From NCBI RefSeq assembly GCF_009711975.1, contig NZ_VIKW01000009.1:62001-126000 (forward strand): DNA of 64,000 nt, written 5' to 3'. This stretch comes from Anabaena sp. UHCC 0204. Its GTDB lineage: Bacteria; Cyanobacteriota; Cyanobacteriia; Cyanobacteriales; Nostocaceae. Position numbers and translations under genes: made by a program. Every line of letters starts with the position of its first letter. The stretch's first letter is position 1. The notes beneath the pieces were generated by a model. That model was not told the origin of the DNA, did not search any database, and was given only the letters and a program-made list of their open reading frames with translations. Shown here piece after piece: positions 1 through 8,640 of the stretch.

Positions 1-191
1 CTTACACCTAGTGTTCCTCCATATCTGAGATAGTTTATCCAGAAATTTGATGAATCAATCAAATTGTTTTTAGAGTTAACATCTGGCAAGACGTGGAAAA
101 TAACAACAGCTAAAACTGAGATTCCTTTAATAATATCCAGAGTCCAAAAGCGCGATGTCTGAAAAACATCAGTTTTAAGATTAGCATTCAT
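1..191 (-). CDS. Acyltransferase family 3 protein, N-terminal part only
   Basis: The reading frame starts at ATG 191-189 and runs off the left edge after 63 codons. About residues 14-35 read RFWTLDIIKGISVLAVVIFH. This matches the first membrane helix of acyltransferase-3 (OafA/YrhL-like) proteins, whose signature is LDxxRG followed by a helix ending in a conserved His. Such integral membrane proteins O-acetylate sugars of surface polysaccharides. The ATG overlaps the last 11 bases of the preceding glycosyltransferase, which suggests the same operon and a role in decorating its polysaccharide. Most of the protein lies outside the window, so the substrate and exact subfamily cannot be seen. Confidence 0.6.
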   Translation of the reverse strand, partial: MNANLKTDVFQTSRFWTLDIIKGISVLAVVIFHVLPDVNSKNNLIDSSNFWINYLRYGGTLGV

Positions 192-1320
192 ATTGTGCCA
201 GCAACTTTACTAAGGTTCTAGCTCGTGCTGGCCAGGTTTGCTGTTCAGCAAATTTTAATTGTTGAGTGCTTTTATAAAATGCCTCTTGAGTGCCGATTAA
301 ATTCAGTTGCTGCTTAATTAAATTAACTGCTGCTTCTGGAGAATGAAACACATTAATCCACTCTGGATAAAGTCGGCATTCTGGAACATCGGTACTGAGC
401 ATGGGACGACCAGTGGCAATACCATCCATGACTTTTGTCGGACAAGCAGCCTGATTAAAGGGATGAGTAATATCATAGGGCATCCAGTTGACTGCAAATG
501 ACCAGTAATACTGAGCGACTTGCTCTTGAGGAACTTTATTAATGTGACGAACATTAGATAATGATAGTACCGCTTCACGATCTGCCATCCAACTTTCTCT
601 ACTCAAACCTCCAGCAAATCCATCCAGCCCCCCTACAAAAATAAAAGTTATGTCTGGACAAGCTTTAGCTACCTGTAACACCAGCTTCCAGTCCACTCGC
701 TCAATGAGATTGCCTATATAACCAACTGTCATTGGTTCAGGTAGTTTTTCTGGCTTAGGATTTAGGTAAGATTCCACTACTCCTAGAGGAAAGTGATGAA
801 TGGCTTCAGCCCGATGCGGATAACGCTGTCGTAAAGCTTCTACTTGGAATTGAGCAATACAAAGAATAATTTTCGCTCTGTTAACTAATTCTGCTTCCTG
901 ACGCAGAATTTGTTCTTTACGTGAGGGTTGATAATAAATATATTCGTCAAGGTTGTAATAGATTAACCGTTCCGATGGAATTTGGCGTACCCACGGTGCT
1001 GAAAATGGATACGGTGCAATAACCCAAGATGTTATTCCAGATTCTTTTTCTAAACTCCGACACCAATGTTTGACTTTCCCGTTCAAGTAGGGCTGAAATA
1101 TATTCCCCAGACTACCAGCATAACCTGGAGGAAGTAATTGCATTGTGCGCTGTAAAAAAAGGGGTTTAGGTGAACTTGGCCACTTTGGTTTCAGACGACG
1201 GTAATTCAGCCAATCATAGGAACGAGTGGCATGGGTAGGAAAATCTTTAGCAAGAGCTTCTGCTAAGGCATATACCCAAGGGGTATTGGCAACGAGGAAT
1301 AAAAAGCTAAGGTTAGCCAT
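181..1320 (-). CDS. Glycosyltransferase, GT4/TuaH-like
   Basis: This 379-residue protein is probably a cytoplasmic GT-B glycosyltransferase of the surface-polysaccharide cluster. The C-terminal half carries the family features: VGYIGNL starting the second Rossmann domain, FVGG, and the nucleotide-sugar region PTKVMDGIATGRPMLSTD, where GT4 enzymes normally have an E-x7-E. Here D and C/D residues replace some of these, as in TuaH-like members. I chose ATG 1320 (MANLSF), not the longer frame from 1386, because the longer one overlaps the upstream gene by 56 bases. From 1320 the gap is 10 bases. The donor and acceptor sugars are unknown. Confidence 0.75.
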   Translation of the reverse strand: MANLSFLFLVANTPWVYALAEALAKDFPTHATRSYDWLNYRRLKPKWPSSPKPLFLQRTMQLLPPGYAGSLGNIFQPYLNGKVKHWCRSLEKESGITSWVIAPYPFSAPWVRQIPSERLIYYNLDEYIYYQPSRKEQILRQEAELVNRAKIILCIAQFQVEALRQRYPHRAEAIHHFPLGVVESYLNPKPEKLPEPMTVGYIGNLIERVDWKLVLQVAKACPDITFIFVGGLDGFAGGLSRESWMADREAVLSLSNVRHINKVPQEQVAQYYWSFAVNWMPYDITHPFNQAACPTKVMDGIATGRPMLSTDVPECRLYPEWINVFHSPEAAVNLIKQQLNLIGTQEAFYKSTQQLKFAEQQTWPARARTLVKLLAQYEC

Positions 1321-1330
1321 ATTGAATATA

Positions 1331-2524
1331 CTATAAGCCCCGAAAATCACGGAGTAAATAACCAAGCTGAGGCGATCGCCCCACAAAATCTCTAATTGCT
1401 GAACGCACGGGGCTGGGTAGGAGTTGAAAGCGACGAACTGGAGATTGATAATTAGTAGGTTGCTGACCTTCTTTGCTCCTGCTAATTGCTGGAAGTGAAT
1501 AAATGTCTTGTATGAGAGTCTCGTAGTGCTTCCACATCACGGTTGCATCAAAATTTGATCGTGCTTGCTCAATTACATTATTCGCAAAAGCCTCATACTC
1601 ATTACAGGCTAGAAGAACTTGGTTAGCCAGAATCTTGATGTCTCCTAATGGTGCAAAAAGTGCAGTCTTATTTGCTGAAACAATCTCCTTTGTGCCTGTT
1701 TCAATATCCCAAGCAACGGGAATACATCCCATACTCATTGCTTCAATTGTTGCCATACCAAATGGTTCGACACGACTGAGCATCAATAGAACTTTGGAGG
1801 ATGCAGCTAGACTAAAAATTACATCACGTTGAACGTGACCATAAATACAAATCTGTTCAAAATTAGGTAATTGCTTAATCTTAGTTTGAAAGCTAGGAGA
1901 TATATTTCCAAACCAATGTAGCTTTCCCATAAATCCATGATTGGAAAGCTCCTTCCATAGTTTCAATGTGTCAAATCCACCTTTTACGGGTTTATCACCT
2001 CCTAAAAAGATCATGTCATCTTTTCGGGATGTAGATTGTTGAAGCTGAGGAAATATACAACCGTTTAAAATAACAGAAAGTTTTTTAGAATTTTTTAGAT
2101 CATCTCTAAATTCACGAGCTACTGTTTCAGAAACAGCGACAATTGCATCTAAATTATTTTCTTCTTTAACTGATACTTGCCAGTAGCGGGAAGCAGTATC
2201 ATGAACAACATAGACACATTTGACTGTAGAAGGTAGATAAGGAATTACAGCATCTGTCTGTTCGCAACCATTCAAAAGTAATACATCTTGAGGGTGATCA
2301 GATAACCACTTTATTAATTCTACAGGGGTTTTTTCTGCTAAACCTTCTAGCCCCAAGGAAGCAACACGGAAAGGAAAATTATTGGTTGCAAGCCTTGATG
2401 TAGGTTTAAGTACAAGTAGTAATGTAGTTTCATAACCTGCTTTTGCAGCTTGCTCACAGCATGATATAGCTACTGAAGCTACTCCTCCACTACGATCATC
2501 AGGAATAAGCCAGCATATTTTCAT
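1331..2524 (-). CDS. Glycosyltransferase family 4
   Basis: This 397-residue GT-B enzyme begins MKICWLIPD with the glycine-rich GGVASVA loop near residue 13, typical of the GT4 N-terminal domain. The second domain shows FLGGDKPVKGG, then WFGN, and the donor-binding signature PFGMATIEAMSMGCIPVAW (residues about 253-271), with the two Glu/Asp positions of the E-x7-E region. It should transfer a sugar from a nucleotide donor during repeat-unit assembly at the inner membrane. It sits 43 bases downstream of the FkbM-type methyltransferase and 10 bases before the next glycosyltransferase, so it is probably co-transcribed with them. The C-terminal ~50 residues are basic and not recognised. Confidence 0.8.
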   Translation of the reverse strand: MKICWLIPDDRSGGVASVAISCCEQAAKAGYETTLLLVLKPTSRLATNNFPFRVASLGLEGLAEKTPVELIKWLSDHPQDVLLLNGCEQTDAVIPYLPSTVKCVYVVHDTASRYWQVSVKEENNLDAIVAVSETVAREFRDDLKNSKKLSVILNGCIFPQLQQSTSRKDDMIFLGGDKPVKGGFDTLKLWKELSNHGFMGKLHWFGNISPSFQTKIKQLPNFEQICIYGHVQRDVIFSLAASSKVLLMLSRVEPFGMATIEAMSMGCIPVAWDIETGTKEIVSANKTALFAPLGDIKILANQVLLACNEYEAFANNVIEQARSNFDATVMWKHYETLIQDIYSLPAISRSKEGQQPTNYQSPVRRFQLLPSPVRSAIRDFVGRSPQLGYLLRDFRGL

Positions 2525-2567
2525 AATTATTTATTTGTGTAAGAAATAATTGTTATTCAATCAGTGT

Positions 2568-3386
2568 TTATTGACACATTGCTAACCAATTGTCTAAAAT
2601 AACTGAATCTATCTGTGAGATATTACTTTCTACTAAAGAGCCATTTTCTATTAGTCTGTAAATAGAATAACCATGATCCAGTAAAATTTGAGTTGGTTTT
2701 TTCGGATCAAGTCCAGCTTTTTTAGCGTTGTTTGGACAAACTTCATAATAAATGAGGTTCACTCTTTTCTCTCGTAGTAGTTCTATTGCTCCTGAAAATA
2801 CTAGTTCTTCATAACCTTCTACATCAACTTTTAAAAAAGAAATATTTTCTATAGAATGTTTTTTAGCATAAGTATCAAGAGTTATACAGGGCAAATTAAT
2901 TATATGGTTTCCTTGCTCAGAAATGCTATTTGTACCTCGGTAAGTCGGATCTGCATTAAAAGCAATTTCACCATCATGATCTGCAACTACTATATTTTGG
3001 AGTAGGACATTATTACATTTATTCAATTCAGTATTTTTTTTCAAAGACGAAAATGTTGAGGGATTTGGCTCAAAGGAATGAACTTTTCTTGAGAGAAAGC
3101 GTTTAGCTAATATGAGCGATACAACTCCTAAATTTGCACCTACATCTATCAAGTCACCATTTGTTAGGCTATAGTGATTCAAAAAATCCCTCTCTGCATC
3201 ACTAACAAAATGTTTACAGGAATGAAATTCGCTAAAACCACTTAGTCCTGCAATACGAATATCATCGGGAAGTAACCTGATTGCTTCTCCTTTGTTTTGC
3301 CATTTACTTACTTGGTACTCATAGTAATCACTAAATAATTTAGGATTTTGGAGTAGGGTTAAACCATTTCTAATAAATTTCATCAT
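2568..3386 (-). CDS. FkbM family methyltransferase
   Basis: This 272-residue class I SAM-dependent methyltransferase belongs to the FkbM type. The SAM-binding motif I is GDLIDVGANLGVVSL (residues about 95-110). It is followed by the acidic SFEPNPSTFSSLKKN strand typical of FkbM (VxAFEPxP), and by FLKVDVEGYE (motif IV region), which is the FkbM hallmark. FkbM-like enzymes in polysaccharide clusters usually O-methylate sugars. The start is ATG 3386, but ATG 3383 is equally possible (MMKF). The neighbours on both sides are glycosyltransferases on the same strand, so methylation of the exported glycan is the best inference. Confidence 0.85.
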   Translation of the reverse strand: MMKFIRNGLTLLQNPKLFSDYYEYQVSKWQNKGEAIRLLPDDIRIAGLSGFSEFHSCKHFVSDAERDFLNHYSLTNGDLIDVGANLGVVSLILAKRFLSRKVHSFEPNPSTFSSLKKNTELNKCNNVLLQNIVVADHDGEIAFNADPTYRGTNSISEQGNHIINLPCITLDTYAKKHSIENISFLKVDVEGYEELVFSGAIELLREKRVNLIYYEVCPNNAKKAGLDPKKPTQILLDHGYSIYRLIENGSLVESNISQIDSVILDNWLAMCQ

Positions 3387-3444
3387 ATTTATACTTAAGT
3401 GATGTTAAGAGTTTAATCTTAAACAAGATTACTAGCAATTGGTT

Positions 3445-4545
3445 TTAATTAATTACAGCAGTCCAAGCTTGATGAGCAGATTGCATATCAAAGCCAGAAA
3501 AGTATCTGGCACGAATTTTTTCACCATCTATAGAACCATTTGCTATCTTTTCTAGAGCAATGGTGAGTGCTTGATTCAGTTGCTCTGGATGATCAGGTGA
3601 AACTAACAAACCAATCTCTGGATATCCCTCATATAAGTCAGGAATTCCCCCTACTTTTGCTGCTACACAAAAGCGTCCAGCTTGCATCAATTCTAACAGT
3701 GTAAAGCAGGGACCACCTTCAAATCGGGAAGGATACACAAATAAATGGCAATTTGCCATGATCTTAGGCAAGTCTTGGCGATGATCGTAAGCACCATGAA
3801 AAATAACTTGTTGTTTAATTCCTAATTTCAGTGCTAATTCTTCTAGTGTCGTCTGGTCTGGACCGCGACCGTAGAGGTGTAGTTCTACTGGCTTGCCATT
3901 TTTAAATAAGGTGGCGATCGCCTGGAGAAGAGTATCAAGATTCTTTTGTTTTATTTCTAATCTGCCCAAAAATCCGATTTTCCAGGGTGGACTGGAAGGT
4001 AAAGAAACTATTTGGGGAAACAGTAATAAGTTGTGATACGGCACAACATGAACTTTACCAGTGTAACCGTATACCTGTTTAAACTGGTCAACAGTACATT
4101 GCGAAACAGAAATAACAGCATCTGTTTCAGCCACAGCCTCACATAATTTTTGTCCATGAGGTGGAAGTGGAGGAAAAAATTCGGGAGCTAATGCCCAACT
4201 AACCGCAAGTTTGGCTTGATGGCGATGCACTAGACGAACCATTCTCAGATATAGACTAGGCAAAGGCCAACGAACGCAAAATACCCAATCTTCAGGTTTT
4301 AGTTGAGTACTTAACCAGGTTAGCATCAGGTGTTGTCTTACTAGCCAGCGATCGCCGAATATTCTTTTTTGCCGATATATATTTATACCCTTATCTACTA
4401 AATCATCTACTAAAGGACATCTTTCTAACTCTGCTACCACCACCCGAAAAGGTATATTTTCACTATGTAAATGCAGTGCAAGAGTATGTAGATAAGTTTC
4501 TATACCACCAGCACGATACAAAACATCAGAATAGAGGAAAATCAT
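3445..4545 (-). CDS. Glycosyltransferase family 4
   Basis: This 366-residue GT-B glycosyltransferase has GGIETYLHTLALHL near the N-terminus, the usual GT4 acceptor-side loop. It also has IGFLGRLEIKQKNLDTLLQA opening the second domain, LYGRGPD, and the classic FVYPSRFEGGPCFTLLELMQAG donor-binding segment with Glu residues eight apart. The product is expected in the cytoplasm or at the inner face of the membrane, adding one sugar of the repeat unit. The gap to the next gene on its 5' side is only 6 bases. Low-complexity or foreign features are not obvious, and a HIP1 octamer lies inside the gene near 3915. Confidence 0.85.
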   Translation of the reverse strand: MIFLYSDVLYRAGGIETYLHTLALHLHSENIPFRVVVAELERCPLVDDLVDKGINIYRQKRIFGDRWLVRQHLMLTWLSTQLKPEDWVFCVRWPLPSLYLRMVRLVHRHQAKLAVSWALAPEFFPPLPPHGQKLCEAVAETDAVISVSQCTVDQFKQVYGYTGKVHVVPYHNLLLFPQIVSLPSSPPWKIGFLGRLEIKQKNLDTLLQAIATLFKNGKPVELHLYGRGPDQTTLEELALKLGIKQQVIFHGAYDHRQDLPKIMANCHLFVYPSRFEGGPCFTLLELMQAGRFCVAAKVGGIPDLYEGYPEIGLLVSPDHPEQLNQALTIALEKIANGSIDGEKIRARYFSGFDMQSAHQAWTAVIN

Positions 4546-4551
4546 ATATTT

Positions 4552-5247
4552 CTACCTATCAGGTTTTTGAGCTTCCAAGTATTGAGACATTTCCGGTGGA
4601 TGATTAAATCTATCAGCATGGGAATCTAGGTAACCAAGTTTAGATTCTGGGTCTTTATAAATAGACCGCCTTAATTGAATGAATCCCGCTTCCTGGCAGT
4701 AAAAATCGAGCATATCCTGAGTGTATAAATAGCAATGCCCATGACCGTAGAAAATTTGGTTAATTTCATCACAAGCATCAGTAGCAGTAGATATTAAAAC
4801 TCTCTGGGCAAACCAATTCAAATCAGGAGTTGTCAAACGTATAAAACCTCCTGGTTTAAGAATTCGCCAGCATTCCTTCAACAACTGACAACCCAACCTA
4901 ATATCAAGGTGTTCAATAACTTCTTCACAAAAAATTGCATCAATTGAACAGTCCGCAAAAGGTAGCTGTTTCGAGATATCTACGTAAGCATCTGATCTTG
5001 GACTAATGTCTACTGTTAGGCATCCTGCCAGACAGTTACTTCCCCCTCCTAAATTAATAATGCGGTGTTCGGTAACTGTTTCCCATCTATGGATATATTG
5101 CTGAGTTATTACCGGTGCTACTAACTTCCAAAAAACCTGATTCTGTCGTCCTAAGTAGCTACAGACTGCATGAGCTAACCCATACTTCCGTTTATAGACG
5201 AAAAACTTACTGATTAGGCTAGATGATTGTTCAGATGTAAATGACAT
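4552..5247 (-). CDS. Class I SAM-dependent methyltransferase (type 11)
   Basis: The chosen start is ATG 5247 (MSFTSEQ), giving 231 residues. A frame from 5301 would overlap the upstream gene by 28 bases and adds an unconserved-looking tail. Motif I is a glycine-rich NLGGGSN followed by VDISPRSD. Further on are FCEEVIEHL (a common type 11 motif after the acidic loop) and ILKPGGFIRLTTPD, the post-strand-5 motif of Methyltransf_11 enzymes. It probably modifies a sugar or lipid intermediate of the polysaccharide pathway. The substrate cannot be told from sequence. It is part of a run of four methyltransferase-like genes on the minus strand. Confidence 0.8.
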   Translation of the reverse strand: MSFTSEQSSSLISKFFVYKRKYGLAHAVCSYLGRQNQVFWKLVAPVITQQYIHRWETVTEHRIINLGGGSNCLAGCLTVDISPRSDAYVDISKQLPFADCSIDAIFCEEVIEHLDIRLGCQLLKECWRILKPGGFIRLTTPDLNWFAQRVLISTATDACDEINQIFYGHGHCYLYTQDMLDFYCQEAGFIQLRRSIYKDPESKLGYLDSHADRFNHPPEMSQYLEAQKPDR

Positions 5248-5273
5248 ATATATAATATTAGATGATGCTACTA

Positions 5274-6020
5274 TTAGCCTCGCAGATAATCTGTGTTCCA
5301 AGGATTAACTTCGGTAGAACGAACTTTTTGTTGAATTGCACTTTCATAGATATGTTTTTTTTCTCCTGCCCAGGCTGGGGAGTAAATAGCTACATCTGAA
5401 CCAGTAATATGAGCAATAGGTAATTTTTCAGATAACTCTTTTAAATACTCAGGAACACCGTTTTTTCCATCAAAATAACCCCAGTTAGCATAATCATGCC
5501 AAACAATAAAACCATTTTGTGAAACCAAGGGTAACACAAGTTCAGTGTCATTTTTAACTCCTGAATATGAATGATCTGCATCAATAAAAATCAGATCGTA
5601 TGAATCTTTAGAGTCCTGCTGAAACATTTCTGTATTGGTTTCTCCTACTCGCCTCTCGATTATTGAAGCGTAGGGAGTATTTAAATATGCTTCGCCATGT
5701 TCTGGATAACGATCAACTGTAACAATTTTCGCATCAGGTGAAATATGCTGCGCCATGTAAAGAGCCGTGTAACCTCTGAAACTACCAACTTCCATCAGTT
5801 TTTTAGGTTGGGTGCAAACAATTACTTTTAGGAGCATTACAATATCTGCTAAAGGGGTAGACCAAGCTCCACAAGGTAATTGATTTAAGGTGACTGGTTG
5901 GTCATTAAAGTTTGGAAATAATCCCTGAAGAGAAATATCAGGTAAAACCAGTCTTTGTTTAAGAAAATGACAAAGAGTGCGATCAGCGAAGGGGCGATAG
6001 TAGAAGAAGTTTTTTAACAT
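5274..6020 (-). CDS. O-methyltransferase-like protein (Methyltransf_24 type)
   Basis: This 248-residue predicted class I methyltransferase has the SAM loop KLMEVGSFRGYTALYMA at residues about 75-92. An acidic strand, KIVTVDRYPE, follows. Then comes LIFIDADHSYSGVKND, the metal/SAM region typical of CmcI- and catechol-O-methyltransferase-like proteins, ending in GFIVWHDY. The last motif (WHDY) is common in Methyltransf_24 members found in glycan clusters. It lies 16 bases downstream of the next methyltransferase and 26 bases before the one that follows, consistent with one transcript. The N-terminal 60 residues are not recognised. The substrate is probably a sugar hydroxyl, by context only. Confidence 0.75.
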   Translation of the reverse strand: MLKNFFYYRPFADRTLCHFLKQRLVLPDISLQGLFPNFNDQPVTLNQLPCGAWSTPLADIVMLLKVIVCTQPKKLMEVGSFRGYTALYMAQHISPDAKIVTVDRYPEHGEAYLNTPYASIIERRVGETNTEMFQQDSKDSYDLIFIDADHSYSGVKNDTELVLPLVSQNGFIVWHDYANWGYFDGKNGVPEYLKELSEKLPIAHITGSDVAIYSPAWAGEKKHIYESAIQQKVRSTEVNPWNTDYLRG

Positions 6021-6036
6021 GAGTACTAAAATTTAT

Positions 6037-6882
6037 TTAAACAAAATCCATAGTTGATTGATGATTATTTGGCAAGGCTAAAATCCAAGGAGTAGAGAAG
6101 GGTCTTCTCTCATTCATCCATTCATATTTTTTTGCTTTAGATGCTAAGTCAAAAACTGTATAGTCTTCTAAAGTTCTAGTTTCAGGCTCGATTTTAAAGA
6201 CTTTGTGTGTGTTTTCAATTTGAGGTATTTTCGTTAATAGTTCATAAGAAGGATGAACCTCTATAAGTAAAATAGTATTCACCAGCAACTGCAAAATTTG
6301 TTCTGTAAAGAGGGTATTTTCATATCCCTCAATGTCACACAAGATGAAATCTGGACTTTCTGCTTTTAATTGTGAGTAAAATTCAGGATAATCACAATTT
6401 CCTAAAACAGTAACTCTTTCAGAAAGATTGTTAATACGAAGATTCAATTCCAGTATTCTGCGTGATTCATCGGATGATTCATATGCAATTATACTTGATT
6501 CTTGACAAATTCTTCCTAAGCCACATACATAATAACCTTCCGCTGCTCCTATTATTACAATATTCTTTAACTTATTGTTAGCTTTTGTTAAATAATTCCA
6601 AAATCCTTCAAGTTCTTTTTCATAAGTTCCAAGAAAAAAATAAGGAGCGAAATTCCAAGAAGTTTTAGGGCTAAAACGTGTACCAATAAAAGATCCAGCC
6701 AAAACTCCTTTATAAAAACAATTGGGATGCAGAACATAAAAAAGAAAGGGAAAGCTTACTATCTGTCTGTAGTAATTTCGCAAATCATTAATAAATTTCT
6801 CTGAAGGCAGTATCCAAGAAATATAGTTAATTTTTTTTAATGTTCTAAAATGTGATCTTACTAGATTTACCAACATACTCAT
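6037..6882 (-). CDS. FkbM-like methyltransferase
   Basis: This is a 281-residue protein. The start ATG 6882 is supported by a strong GGGAGG ribosome-binding site six bases upstream and by an ATGA overlap with the stop of the ABC ATPase gene, indicating translational coupling. A degenerate SAM loop NIVIIGAAEGYYVCGLGR is followed by IIAYESSDESRRILELN and later FILCDIEGYE. The last is equivalent to the FkbM VDVEGxE motif. The loop has AAEG in place of the usual GANxG, so the SAM pocket may be altered. The coupling to the exporter ATPase places it firmly in the polysaccharide operon. The substrate is unknown. Confidence 0.65.
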   Translation of the reverse strand: MSMLVNLVRSHFRTLKKINYISWILPSEKFINDLRNYYRQIVSFPFLFYVLHPNCFYKGVLAGSFIGTRFSPKTSWNFAPYFFLGTYEKELEGFWNYLTKANNKLKNIVIIGAAEGYYVCGLGRICQESSIIAYESSDESRRILELNLRINNLSERVTVLGNCDYPEFYSQLKAESPDFILCDIEGYENTLFTEQILQLLVNTILLIEVHPSYELLTKIPQIENTHKVFKIEPETRTLEDYTVFDLASKAKKYEWMNERRPFSTPWILALPNNHQSTMDFV

Positions 6883-8111
6883 GATATAACCTCCCATTTA
6901 TGCTTTGGAAAAACATCACCAAAACGAGACTCGTATGCCCATGTTCCATCTAATCTTTGTGGCATTACTTCAAATTTAATTATATATTGAGCTTCCTCAA
7001 TAATGCGAATAGCAGGCTCAGTGACTGCTACATCAACGAAATATTCTCCAGGAGCAAAGCAGCAAAAATCAATAAAAAAATTAATTTTTATTTTGCTCTT
7101 ACGAGTTAGTTCAAATCCATCATGAGGATTTGTGGAAAACAAAGAAATTAATCTTCCAGAATGATTTTTAATACTTAAGTTAATAGCAAGTGTGATATCA
7201 GGCAAATTATCTAAAATTATAGTTATCAAGAGCGGATCACCAAAAAAAACATAGTTTTTGCTTAAGGCATCTTTACTACTTAATTCAACTTCTTTGATGT
7301 ATTGATATCTTAAGTCTGTTTTTTTGTTCAAATCTTGGTTTTTGAGATAATCCTTGATTGCGAAATCAATAGAATTGAAAACAACAGCTTTTCCTGATGA
7401 CATAAGGATGCCACTAGAGCAGATTTCTTTTGTTAAACCTAACTGATGGCTTACCAAAATAACAGTTCTGCCTGTCCGACTAACATCCTGCATTTTACCC
7501 AAACATTTTTTTTGGAACTCAGCATCACCCACTGCCAGCACTTCATCAACTAATAAAATATCGGTTTGTAAATGCGCCGCCACCGCAAACGCCAACCGCA
7601 CATACATCCCCGAAGAATACCGCTTTACTGGCGTATCTAAAAACTTCTCCACCTCTGCAAAAGCCACAATCTCATCAAACTTCCGCTTAATCTCTTCCTT
7701 ACCCATTCCCAGAATAGCGCCATTGAGAAATATATTCTCTCTCCCCGTCAACTCTGGATGAAACCCCGTACCCACTTCCAATAAACTGGCAACCCTACCC
7801 TTAATCTTAATACTTCCAGTAGTTGGTTCAGTAATACGGCTTAAAATCTTCAACAGTGTTGATTTTCCTGCACCATTGCGGCCAATAATCCCAACTCTGT
7901 CACCTTGCTTAATATCAAAGGATACATCCTTTAAAGCCCAAAACTCTTCTGAGGTAGGATTTTCAAATTTGGTTTGAGGATTAATTAAACTACCAAGAGA
8001 CTTAACTTTATTAGTAATTACATCTCGCAGTGCTGTGTAGCGTTCCTGCTGTTGATGTCCAATAATATATTTTTTGCTCAGATTCTCAACACGAATAACT
8101 GTATCAGACAT
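6879..8111 (-). CDS. Polysaccharide ABC exporter ATP-binding protein (Wzt/TagH-like)
   Basis: This 410-residue protein is the ATPase of an ABC-2 polysaccharide exporter. The nucleotide-binding domain (residues ~1-250) has Walker A GRNGAGKSTLLK, the signature YSSGMYVRLAFA, Walker B ILLVDEVLAVGD and the switch His in VSHQ. The remaining ~150 residues form a predicted beta-rich domain like the Wzt C-terminal domain, which in some systems reads a terminal modification of the glycan before export. The four methyltransferase-like genes downstream would suit such a capping mechanism (inference). Its permease partner is at 11438-12274, about 3.3 kb upstream in the same orientation, separated by an accessory block. 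Confidence 0.9.
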   Translation of the reverse strand: MSDTVIRVENLSKKYIIGHQQQERYTALRDVITNKVKSLGSLINPQTKFENPTSEEFWALKDVSFDIKQGDRVGIIGRNGAGKSTLLKILSRITEPTTGSIKIKGRVASLLEVGTGFHPELTGRENIFLNGAILGMGKEEIKRKFDEIVAFAEVEKFLDTPVKRYSSGMYVRLAFAVAAHLQTDILLVDEVLAVGDAEFQKKCLGKMQDVSRTGRTVILVSHQLGLTKEICSSGILMSSGKAVVFNSIDFAIKDYLKNQDLNKKTDLRYQYIKEVELSSKDALSKNYVFFGDPLLITIILDNLPDITLAINLSIKNHSGRLISLFSTNPHDGFELTRKSKIKINFFIDFCCFAPGEYFVDVAVTEPAIRIIEEAQYIIKFEVMPQRLDGTWAYESRFGDVFPKHKWEVIS

Positions 8112-8133
8112 AGTTTCTTATTAATATTCTTTA

Positions 8134-8589
8134 TTATGATGGCAACCATTCAGGATTAAGAATTTCTGTTAAAGAATAAGGACAATTTTCAGGGAATATT
8201 GTTGGAGATAGTTCAGATTTACGAATTGCATTATTTCTAGCTTTGATGTAAATTTTATCCAGAACTTTCTCACAATGATTATAAAGAACTTTTGACTCCA
8301 ATAACAAATCTAATTCAGACCTGAAATTATCAATTTCTTCAATCCATCCTTTAGCACAATAGGACTTCTCAGTTTCCCAATATTGATAAAGAAGTAAGTG
8401 TTTAATAAGTTGCCTTAAATAACTTTCTACCTTATGCCTTTGTTCGTTTCCCAATGCAGTGATTTCCTCAATTAAATGTTCCCAGTCAATATTTTCTAAA
8501 TCCCGATTTTGCAGTTGGTTAAGGGTAATCTCTAACCACTCAGGATAATCTTGTTCATAAATCTCGTAATTTGCTTGTGTAGGTTGCAT
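8134..8589 (-). CDS. DUF29 family protein
   Basis: This 151-residue protein is of the DUF29 type, a family of unknown function that is abundant in cyanobacteria. The hallmarks are YEQDYPEWLE near the N-terminus, then LENIDWEHLIEEITALGNEQRH, and LRQLIKHLLLYQYW, followed by a C-terminal FPENCPYS segment. It is one of three members in this 3.3-kb block (others at 10365 and 10923). They share the same order of motifs but only moderate identity, so they look like old paralogues and not recent duplicates. It starts 22 bases from the ABC ATPase gene. No function is assigned. Confidence 0.85.
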   Translation of the reverse strand: MQPTQANYEIYEQDYPEWLEITLNQLQNRDLENIDWEHLIEEITALGNEQRHKVESYLRQLIKHLLLYQYWETEKSYCAKGWIEEIDNFRSELDLLLESKVLYNHCEKVLDKIYIKARNNAIRKSELSPTIFPENCPYSLTEILNPEWLPS

Positions 8590-8640
8590 TTTACTTACTC
8601 AGCTACAGTTTAAATATTGATGTTTGGTTGACAGCAATCT

